Source of the DNA: Aquificota bacterium
GTDB taxonomy: Bacteria; Aquificota; Aquificia; Aquificales; Aquificaceae
DNA: 5,187 nucleotides
Direction of reading: 5' to 3'
NCBI GenBank assembly: GCA_024280065.1
Contig: JAJRQX010000087.1
Location: 1 to 5,187, forward strand
Under the pieces are notes generated by a model. It searched no databases. It was not told where the DNA came from and saw only the letters and a list, made by a program, of their open reading frames with translations. This document shows positions 1-5,187 of this stretch, piece after piece; position 1 is the stretch's first letter; each line of letters opens with the position of its first letter. The translations under genes were made by a program, and so were the position numbers.

Positions 1-1
1 G

Positions 2-970
2 AAGCTCCTCCATATAGAGGAAGAGTTGAAGAAGCGTGTTGTCGGTCAGGATGAGGCTATAAGGGCGATAGCGAGGGCGATAAGAAGGTCAAGGGTGGGT
101 CTTAAGGGAAGACACAGGCCGATAGGCGTGTTCCTGTTCCTCGGACCGACGGGTGTAGGTAAGACGGAGACCGCAAAGGCCCTGGCAGAATACCTCTTCG
201 GAACGGAGGATGCCCTCATACGCTTTGATATGTCCGAGTATATGGAGAAGCATACCGTGTCAAGGCTGATCGGAGCGCCGCCGGGATACGTGGGCTATGA
301 GGAGGGAGGCCAGCTCACCGAGAAGGTGAGGAGGAGACCCTACTCGGTTCTCCTCTTTGACGAGATAGAGAAAGCCCACCCCGATGTTTTCAACGTCTTC
401 CTCCAGATCTTTGACGACGGCAGGCTCACAGACGGTCTCGGGAGGACGGTTGATTTCTCCAACACCATAATCATCATGACCTCTAACCTCGGGGCGCGTA
501 TGATAGTTCAGGGAGGTTCCATAGGCTTTGAGAAGAAGTTCGGGATGATAGACTTTGACCAGATGAAGAAGAACGTCCTTGACCAGGTCAAGAGAACCTT
601 CAACCCTGAGTTCCTCAACAGGCTTGACGAGATAATAGTCTACAGACCGCTTGACAGGAAGGACGTTGAGCGGATCCTTGACCTCCAGCTCAAGGAGGTA
701 AACGAGAAGCTGAAGGAGTGGGAGATACAGGTCAGGCTCCACAAGAGCTTCGTGGACTGGATTATAGACAAGGAGTACAAACCCGAGTTCGGTGCGAGGA
801 GCTTAAAGCGCGCCCTCCAAAAGCACGTTGAGGACCTCTTAGCTGAGGAGCTTATAAAGGGAACCCTGAAGGACACGGAGGTCGTGGAGATAAGGGTAAA
901 GAATGATAAACCTTACTTCAAGACCCTCAAGAAGAAGGAGAAGTTAGAACCTGCCCTCAAAGAGTCCTGA
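2..970 (+). CDS. clpC: ClpC-type Hsp100 ATPase, C-terminal part (5' end outside window)
   Basis: This is the second AAA+ module (D2) of a Clp/Hsp100 unfoldase, a hexameric cytoplasmic ATPase that threads proteins through a central pore. The frame is open to the left edge and reads KLLHIEEELKKRVVGQDEAI, so the gene starts upstream; the TTG at 26 is an internal Leu codon, not a start. Visible motifs are the VGQ entry motif, Walker A GPTGVGKT (143-166), pore loop GYVG (284-295), Walker B VLLFDE (347-364), sensor 1 MTSNLGA (from 476), the arginine-finger segment NPEFLNRLDE (Arg at 620-622) and sensor 2 GAR (791-799). An IGF tripeptide (521-529) follows sensor 1, where ClpA and ClpC carry the ClpP-docking loop and where ClpB has none. 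This favours ClpC, a protease partner, over the disaggregase ClpB. The protein ends in a Lys-rich tail of about 15 residues. It stops with TGA 15 bp before bamA. The family is certain; the ClpC/ClpB choice is less so because the N-terminal half is not visible. Confidence 0.9.
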   Translation, partial: KLLHIEEELKKRVVGQDEAIRAIARAIRRSRVGLKGRHRPIGVFLFLGPTGVGKTETAKALAEYLFGTEDALIRFDMSEYMEKHTVSRLIGAPPGYVGYEEGGQLTEKVRRRPYSVLLFDEIEKAHPDVFNVFLQIFDDGRLTDGLGRTVDFSNTIIIMTSNLGARMIVQGGSIGFEKKFGMIDFDQMKKNVLDQVKRTFNPEFLNRLDEIIVYRPLDRKDVERILDLQLKEVNEKLKEWEIQVRLHKSFVDWIIDKEYKPEFGARSLKRALQKHVEDLLAEELIKGTLKDTEVVEIRVKNDKPYFKTLKKKEKLEPALKES

Positions 971-976
971 TATAAT
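968..976 (+). promoter_or_regulatory. Candidate extended -10 promoter of bamA
   Basis: The clpC stop codon TGA runs directly into TATAAT, giving TGATATAAT, a perfect match to the extended -10 consensus TGnTATAAT of the main bacterial sigma factor. The hexamer lies at 971-976 and the bamA GTG at 986, so a transcript from it would begin at about 983-986 and carry almost no leader. No good -35 is visible 16-18 bp upstream (948-953 reads AACCTG), which is tolerated for extended -10 promoters. It would give bamA transcription independent of clpC. This is inference from sequence only. Confidence 0.5.
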
Positions 977-985
977 ACCTTTTCC

Positions 986-3322
986 GTGAAAACTCAACTG
1001 GTAAAGTTTATCGTAGCCCTCTTCTGCTTTTTTGCCCTTTCATTCCCTCAGGTGGTTAAGGAGGTTGAAGTAAAGGGAAACCGCTACGTTCCCGACGACC
1101 TCATCAGGGAGATCATAACCACCAGGGAGGGAAGCCTGTTCTCCCTTGAGAAGGTAAGAAGGGACATAAGGAGGCTCTTCAGAACGGGCTTCTTCAGGAA
1201 GATAGAAGTATACAGAGAGGAGACAGAAGGGGGTGTAAAGGTCATATACGTCGTTGAGGACCTTCCAGTCATATACAGGATAGAGTTTGAGGGTAACAGA
1301 AAGATAGATGACGAGGACCTTGAGGAGAGGATCGGTATAGAGACCGAGGTGGGAAAGCTTGACGTTGAGGAGCTTATTCAGGGCTACACCTCAAGCCCAG
1401 CCATAGAGGAGAGGCTTGAGATCCACAGGAAGCTGAAGCTCGGCAGGGTCATACCGGAAAAGGAGATACAGGAGCTGATAAACAGGATAAAGGCTATATA
1501 CCTTGAGGAGGGATATCCTGACGTTGAGGTCACTTACAGGATAGAGGCTAAGAAGGGAGCATCAAAACTTGTCTTCATGATAAACGAGGGTGAGAAGAAG
1601 TATGTGGTTGACATAAAGTTCAAAGGGAACAGGACCTTCAGCAGTAGAAAATTAAAAGGTTTAATGCAGACCCAGGACAGGAACATCTTCATCCTCAGGT
1701 TAAAGCCACCCTTCAGCGAGGAGGTCCTTAAGGAGGACGTTGAGAGGATAAGAGAGTTTTACAGAGATGAGGGTTTCTTTGAAGTGAGGGTAAGCTACAG
1801 GGTTGAGAGAAAGGACGGAAGACACGATATAACCATATCTGTTGAGGAGGGACCAAGATACAGGCTCAAGGATCTCAAGATAGAGGGCAACACCCTTTAC
1901 GCATACTCCGAACTCGTCGGAGACATACTCAGGAAAAACGAACGTAAAGGCGGATTCTACAGGAGAGAGGTTGTTGAGAAGGTAAAGGAGAGGATAAGGG
2001 AACTTTACGCGGAGATAGGTTTCCTGAACGTCCTTATTGAAGAGGAGGAGAGGATAGACACCAAGAAGAAGTGGGTTTACATCACCCTCAAGATAAAAGA
2101 GGGCAAGCCCGTTTACATCGGGAGGATAAAAGTTGAGGGGAACTATGAGACCAGGGACTACGTCATAAGGAGGGAAATGAGGGTGAGGGAGGGAGAACTG
2201 GCAACCAGGAAGGCACTAATGAGGTCAAGGACGAGGATACTTAACCTGGGGTACTATGAAGACGTTCAGATCCAGCCCTTCCCTTCTGAGGAGGGAAGGT
2301 GGGACATCCTTGTAAAGATAAGGGAGAGGTTCACAGGTCAGTTCTCCGTTGGGCTTTCCTACAACGAGATCACGAGGCTGTCCGGTTTTGTGTCCATAAG
2401 GAAAGGGAACTTCAGGGGAACGGGGGACATAGCGAGTATATCCCTCAGCTACGGTGCCCAGTACAGGGACAACTCCATCTCCTACACGGACAAGTGGTTT
2501 ATGAACCGGCCTGTGGATCTTACCCTCTCAGTATTTGACAGGAGGATAGAGTACGTTACATACACAATAGAGAGGACGGGCGTCAGTGCTACCCTTTCAA
2601 GGGAGTTCTGGGAGTTCTGGAGATGGTCCACGGGTATCAGCATACAGAGGATAAGGTACTCGGACATAGACCCCGGGGCATCCACCATAATAAAACAGCA
2701 GGAGGGGAGGAGGGAGTCAAGGAAGCTGACCTTCTCCTTAAGGAGGGACACGAGGGACTTCTTCCTGTTCCCTACGGAAGGTTCACTCTTTGAACTCAGC
2801 TACTCGGTAGGTGTCCCTATCCTCGGCGGGACGGAGAAGTTCCACAGGGTAGTCCTGTCTGGTTCCAAGTACATTAAGGACACATACTTTGAGACCAGTA
2901 CGGTCTTCTCCTTCAGGGGAACGGTGGGTTTCGTTGAGCCTTACGGAGGAGCAAGTGTCCCCCTTGACGAGAGGTTCTTTGTTGGTGGTGACTTCACCAT
3001 AAGGGGCTACGACTACGGTATGGCCGGGACCCTTGATATAAACAACCAGCCTATAGGGTCAACACGGCAGATCTTTTTCAACTTTGAGGTAAGCTACCCG
3101 CTTACCAGTTCGCTTTATTTAGCCGCCTTCTTTGACACCGGCATAGGTGCGGATACCTTTAAGGAGCTCGACCCAAAAAATTGGAGGGGGGGCTACGGTA
3201 TAGGCATAAGGCTCATAACACCGATAGCTCCCATAAGGATAGACTGGGCCTTCAAGACCAGGAAAGTTCCGGGAGACACCTCCCCCTCAAGGATACATTT
3301 TATCTTAGGGGGTTTCTTCTGA
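986..3322 (+). CDS. bamA: Outer-membrane protein assembly factor BamA (Omp85)
   Basis: BamA is the core of the BAM machine and inserts beta-barrel proteins into the outer membrane. The 778-residue product has a Sec signal peptide (Lys2 and Lys7, hydrophobic core about 8-18, likely cleavage after A17-L-S19). Five POTRA domains follow at about 23-94, 95-204, 205-291, 292-375 and 376-449. Each opens with an I/V-x-F/V-x-G-N strand (VEVKGN, IEFEGN, IKFKGN, LKIEGN, IKVEGN). The C-terminal barrel is about 451-778, with FPTEGS near 595-600, the Omp85 loop-6 motif IRGY at 672-675 and a terminal beta-strand ending in Phe-Phe. Family members are usually about 750-820 residues, so it is complete. GTG at 986 is the first possible start: TGA of clpC lies six codons upstream in the same frame, and the signal peptide begins here. 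No Shine-Dalgarno is visible. POTRA2 is about 30 residues longer than usual. Common bamA neighbours such as skp or lpxD are absent; thiD follows with a 1-bp overlap. Confidence 0.96.
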   Translation: MKTQLVKFIVALFCFFALSFPQVVKEVEVKGNRYVPDDLIREIITTREGSLFSLEKVRRDIRRLFRTGFFRKIEVYREETEGGVKVIYVVEDLPVIYRIEFEGNRKIDDEDLEERIGIETEVGKLDVEELIQGYTSSPAIEERLEIHRKLKLGRVIPEKEIQELINRIKAIYLEEGYPDVEVTYRIEAKKGASKLVFMINEGEKKYVVDIKFKGNRTFSSRKLKGLMQTQDRNIFILRLKPPFSEEVLKEDVERIREFYRDEGFFEVRVSYRVERKDGRHDITISVEEGPRYRLKDLKIEGNTLYAYSELVGDILRKNERKGGFYRREVVEKVKERIRELYAEIGFLNVLIEEEERIDTKKKWVYITLKIKEGKPVYIGRIKVEGNYETRDYVIRREMRVREGELATRKALMRSRTRILNLGYYEDVQIQPFPSEEGRWDILVKIRERFTGQFSVGLSYNEITRLSGFVSIRKGNFRGTGDIASISLSYGAQYRDNSISYTDKWFMNRPVDLTLSVFDRRIEYVTYTIERTGVSATLSREFWEFWRWSTGISIQRIRYSDIDPGASTIIKQQEGRRESRKLTFSLRRDTRDFFLFPTEGSLFELSYSVGVPILGGTEKFHRVVLSGSKYIKDTYFETSTVFSFRGTVGFVEPYGGASVPLDERFFVGGDFTIRGYDYGMAGTLDINNQPIGSTRQIFFNFEVSYPLTSSLYLAAFFDTGIGADTFKELDPKNWRGGYGIGIRLITPIAPIRIDWAFKTRKVPGDTSPSRIHFILGGFF
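3307..3313 (+). promoter_or_regulatory. Shine-Dalgarno sequence of thiD
   Basis: AGGGGGT, one mismatch from AGGAGGT, lies inside the last codons of bamA and 8 nt before the thiD ATG. It supports the ATG at 3322 as the start and suggests that ribosomes load afresh or reinitiate after finishing bamA. It is the only clear ribosome-binding site at any start codon in this window. Confidence 0.7.
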
Positions 3323-4143
3323 TGTTCCCCAGGAGCCTCACCATAGCGGGTTCGGACAGTGGAGGAGGTGCCGGGATACAGGCTGACCTCAAAACCTTCA
3401 CAGCTCTCGGTGTTTACGGCATGACCGCCATAACCTCTGTAACGGTCCAGAACACGGAAGGTGTCTTTGGTGTCCTTGACCTGCCACCTGAGGTCGTTTA
3501 CAACCAGATAAGGGTTGTGGTTCAGGACATAGGTGTGGACTCTGCCAAGACGGGTATGCTGTCCAACACAGGCATAGTTATAGCCGTAGCTAGAGCCGTC
3601 AGAGATATGAAGATACCCAACCTCGTAGTTGACCCGGTCTTCAGGGCCAAGAGTGGAGACCCTCTCCTTAAGGAGGAAAGTGTGGACGTCCTCATCAGGG
3701 AGCTGTTCCCCCTCGCCCTTGTTGTAACGCCAAACATACCGGAGGCGGAGGTCCTCTGCGGGGAGAGGATACGTAAGCTGAGGGATGCGGAGTTCTGTGC
3801 TAAGAGGATCCTTGAGATGGGACCTAAGGCGGTGGTCATAAAAGGAGGACACATGGAGGGGGACAAGGTGATAGACCTCCTCTACGAGGGGGGTCCTGAG
3901 TTTCACTACTTCGTTGACGACAGGGTCAGGACAAAGAACACCCACGGGACAGGCTGTACCTTTTCCGCGGCGGTATGTGCATTCTTGGCGAGGGGTTTAG
4001 ACCTGAAGACATCCGTCAGGAGGGCAAAGGATTTCGTGAGGAAGGCTATAGAAAGAAACCCGAACCTCGGCAGGGGACACGGGCCACTCAACCACATGTG
4101 GCACATGGAGCCTTGCGTTAAGGACCTGATCTACACTCCGTAG
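3322..4143 (+). CDS. thiD: Hydroxymethylpyrimidine/phosphomethylpyrimidine kinase ThiD
   Basis: ThiD phosphorylates HMP and then HMP-P to HMP-PP, the pyrimidine half of thiamine; it is a cytoplasmic ribokinase-fold enzyme. The 273-residue product has the family hallmarks in order: [19 protein letters not shown] (6-24), QN at 43-44, DSAKTGML (73-80), [15 protein letters not shown] (102-116), VTPNIPEAE (135-143), VIKGGH (172-177), the anion hole with conserved Cys in HGTGCT (208-213, Cys212), and a C-terminal GHGPLNH (252-258). The length is normal. ATG at 3322 fits a Shine-Dalgarno 8 nt upstream and places the GSDxGGGAG loop at its usual distance from the N-terminus; the open frame extends further upstream only inside bamA. 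Its ATG shares base 3322 with the bamA TGA, so the two are probably translationally coupled. Segment 105-109 reads PVFRA where many homologues have PVMVA. A pyridoxal kinase of the same fold is less likely, because the GTGC and GHGP motifs fit ThiD well. Confidence 0.95.
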   Translation: MFPRSLTIAGSDSGGGAGIQADLKTFTALGVYGMTAITSVTVQNTEGVFGVLDLPPEVVYNQIRVVVQDIGVDSAKTGMLSNTGIVIAVARAVRDMKIPNLVVDPVFRAKSGDPLLKEESVDVLIRELFPLALVVTPNIPEAEVLCGERIRKLRDAEFCAKRILEMGPKAVVIKGGHMEGDKVIDLLYEGGPEFHYFVDDRVRTKNTHGTGCTFSAAVCAFLARGLDLKTSVRRAKDFVRKAIERNPNLGRGHGPLNHMWHMEPCVKDLIYTP

Positions 4144-4790
4144 AGTATCCTTCTGATCCTGACAGTCTCCTCAAGACTGATCTGACCCGGAGCTATGGCC
4201 TCTCCGAGGTAGGCGTAGGTTATAACGGAGCCGAAAACAAAACCAGCAACCCTTGAGACCTTCCCGAGGTCTCCCATAGCTATCAGGATCTTATCCCCCC
4301 TCTCCTGATAGCCAACGCAGAGGAGCCTGACTACGTCTTCATAAGAGTTTGCCTTCACGGCCACCTTCGGTATACCTCCGTACCTGAAACCCTCTCTTAT
4401 GACCTCCTTTATTATCCAGGATGGAGGCGTCCTCTCAAAGTCGTGGAAGGAGACTATCAGCCTGCCCCCTCCCCTTCCAACAGCCTCCCTCACAACGGGT
4501 ATCAGACCCCTTGAGGATAGCTCCACGTCCGCGAAGTCAGAATGGGGGGCCACACTCTCGTAGATCTCTCTCCTGTTCCTTACTTCCCTCCCACCCTCCT
4601 CAGGAGACCTGACGGTGAGTATGGTCCTCAAACCCACCTCTTTGGCGGTCTTTAGGAGCTCAAGTATGTACTCAGGCTCCGTCCTTGAGAACTGATCCAC
4701 CCTCAGCTCAACCAAGTCCGCCCCCTTCTCCTTCGCCTCCCTCACCCTTTCCTTAAACTCCCTGTCCGTCAAAGGGACCGCTATAAGCAT
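4131..4790 (-). CDS. aroD: 3-dehydroquinate dehydratase, type I (AroD)
   Basis: AroD converts 3-dehydroquinate to 3-dehydroshikimate, the third step of the shikimate pathway to aromatic amino acids, through a Schiff base with a lysine. The 219-residue product has the type I signature: VELRVD (27-32), TVRSPEEGG (59-67), DVEL (88-91), SFHDF with the catalytic His116, PKVAVKA with the Schiff-base Lys142, MGDLGKVSR (172-180) and APGQ (200-203). It is shorter than the roughly 250-residue enterobacterial enzyme, mainly by trimmed loops, with no active-site residue missing. The start is taken as ATG at 4790-4788, because MLIAVPLTD begins the first barrel strand. An in-frame ATG at 4853 would add 21 residues without family character and run into coaE. 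No Shine-Dalgarno is seen; a TATAAT lies 7 nt upstream. The 3' end overlaps the thiD 3' end by 13 bp on the opposite strand. Confidence 0.96.
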   Translation of the reverse strand: MLIAVPLTDREFKERVREAKEKGADLVELRVDQFSRTEPEYILELLKTAKEVGLRTILTVRSPEEGGREVRNRREIYESVAPHSDFADVELSSRGLIPVVREAVGRGGGRLIVSFHDFERTPPSWIIKEVIREGFRYGGIPKVAVKANSYEDVVRLLCVGYQERGDKILIAMGDLGKVSRVAGFVFGSVITYAYLGEAIAPGQISLEETVRIRRILYGV

Positions 4791-4796
4791 ATGCTT

Positions 4797-4806
4797 AATT
4801 ATAATT
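4797..4806. promoter_or_regulatory. Candidate bidirectional -10 element between aroD and coaE
   Basis: AATTATAATT is a perfect 10-bp palindrome in the 22-bp gap between the two divergent start codons. It holds TATAAT on the plus strand (4800-4805, facing coaE) and TATAAT on the minus strand (4803-4798, facing aroD); the two share four base pairs. Each hexamer ends exactly 7 nt before its start codon (4813 for coaE, 4790 for aroD), so both mRNAs would begin within about one base of the ATG. No convincing -35 is visible on either side (ACCGCT at 4777-4782; GCTATC on the minus strand at 4826-4821), and neither hexamer has the TG of an extended -10. That is the main reason for caution. Confidence 0.5.
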
Positions 4807-4812
4807 TGGGAG

Positions 4813-5187
4813 ATGAAGAGGATAGCCCTGACAGGAAACCTCGGGTCAGGCAAGTCTACCGTGGGCGAGATCCTTAAGGAGCTGGGGGGTATTGTGATAG
4901 ATGCGGACAGGATAATACATTCCTTCTACAGGAAGGGACACCCTGTCCTTAGAGAGGTCGTGAAACTCTTAGGAGAGGATATACTTGATGAGAGAGGGGA
5001 CGCAGACAGAAAGAAGATAGCGGATATCGTTTTCAGAGATCCTGAAAAGCTCTCAGAACTTGAGAAGATAACCCACACCGCCTTGTATAAGGAACTTGAG
5101 AGGATATACTCTGAGCTTCCGGAAGACTCAATAGTCTTCGTTGAGGCATCCCTTCTGATAGAGAAGGGAACCTATAGGAACTACGAC
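4813..5187 (+). CDS. coaE: Dephospho-CoA kinase, N-terminal part (3' end outside window)
   Basis: CoaE phosphorylates the ribose 3'-hydroxyl of dephospho-CoA, the last step of coenzyme A synthesis, in the cytoplasm. 125 codons are present and the frame is open at the right edge, about 60% of a typical CoaE of roughly 200 residues. The P-loop GNLGSGKST (8-16) follows the start closely, as usual for the family. DADRI (30-34) is the substrate-side Asp motif, followed by FRDPEKLSELEKITH (74-88), matching the CoaE consensus around LExIxHP, and VEASLLIEKG (110-119) at the usual VPLLFE site. ATG at 4813 is chosen because MKRIALTG is the first beta-strand leading into the P-loop. The GGGAG at 4808-4812 abuts the ATG and is too close to act as a Shine-Dalgarno. 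The gene diverges from aroD across 22 bp and shares with it a palindromic -10-like element. HTA replaces the common HPL after the Ile-Thr-His. Confidence 0.94.
   Translation, partial: MKRIALTGNLGSGKSTVGEILKELGGIVIDADRIIHSFYRKGHPVLREVVKLLGEDILDERGDADRKKIADIVFRDPEKLSELEKITHTALYKELERIYSELPEDSIVFVEASLLIEKGTYRNYD

Noticed and set aside
260..742. 160-codon open frame on the minus strand inside clpC
   Set aside because: It is antisense to the highly conserved AAA+ domain and its product is low-complexity and unrecognisable; a codon-bias shadow.
761..766. TATAAT on the minus strand inside clpC
   Set aside because: It encodes Ile-Ile in the conserved D2 domain and no gene follows it on that strand; expected by chance about once per strand in a window this size.
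1051..1066. Strong internal Shine-Dalgarno-like sequences such as GGTTAAGGAGG within coding regions
   Set aside because: They arise from Lys-Glu-Arg codons (AAG, GAG, AGG) all over the window, and no plausible internal start with a domain boundary follows them.
3181..3321. Upstream extension of thiD into bamA
   Set aside because: The 47 extra residues are bamA read in another frame. The ATG at 3322 has a Shine-Dalgarno and gives the normal ThiD N-terminus.
3193..3945. 250-codon open frame on the minus strand across the bamA 3' end and thiD
   Set aside because: It lies opposite two well-supported genes and shows no recognisable family. Strong codon bias in such genomes often leaves long antisense frames open.
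4788..4853. Longer aroD reading frame starting at the ATG at 4853 (minus strand)
   Set aside because: The extra 21 residues do not resemble AroD, and this start would overlap the coaE coding region. The ATG at 4790 matches the first barrel strand and the -10 spacing.
1..5187. Search for an undescribed multi-gene system, mobile element, CRISPR array or RNA gene
   Set aside because: All five genes belong to well-known housekeeping families, codon use is uniform, and no long direct or inverted repeats, tRNA-like folds or integrase/transposase motifs were seen.

Overview
The window reads as ordinary chromosomal DNA from a thermophilic Gram-negative bacterium, most likely of the order Aquificales (Aquifex/Hydrogenobacter/Thermocrinis type). 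The grounds are compositional. Arg is almost always AGG/AGA and Ile is very often ATA. The proteins are rich in Lys, Glu and Arg. Genes are packed with gaps of 22 bp or less, or overlap. An outer-membrane BamA shows the cell is diderm. The taxonomic call is inference from style and gene types, not a database match.

Layout, left to right. (1) The 3' end of a Clp/Hsp100 unfoldase gene, second AAA+ domain, called clpC because it carries an IGF ClpP-docking loop. (2) A complete bamA (Omp85) gene, 778 codons, with signal peptide, five POTRA domains and the 16-strand-type barrel. (3) thiD, HMP/HMP-P kinase, whose ATG shares one base with the bamA stop. (4) aroD, type I 3-dehydroquinate dehydratase, on the minus strand, tail-to-tail with thiD and overlapping it by 13 bp. 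(5) The 5' part of coaE, dephospho-CoA kinase, divergent from aroD across a 22-bp gap and running off the right edge.

clpC, bamA and thiD look like one plus-strand transcription unit. Their functions differ (protein quality control, outer-membrane assembly, thiamine synthesis), as is common in compact Aquificales operons. aroD (shikimate pathway) and coaE (last step of CoA synthesis) start back to back.

The most interesting signals are regulatory. The only two true gaps, about 37 bp together, hold three perfect TATAAT hexamers. One forms an extended -10 with the clpC stop codon in front of bamA. The other two overlap on opposite strands inside a perfect 10-bp palindrome between aroD and coaE. 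Each lies 7 to 9 nt from a start codon that lacks a Shine-Dalgarno sequence, suggesting leaderless or near-leaderless mRNAs. By contrast thiD, inside the operon, has a clear Shine-Dalgarno. I found no RNA gene, CRISPR array, mobile element or evidence of a previously undescribed multi-gene system. No stretch over 300 bases lacks a gene.
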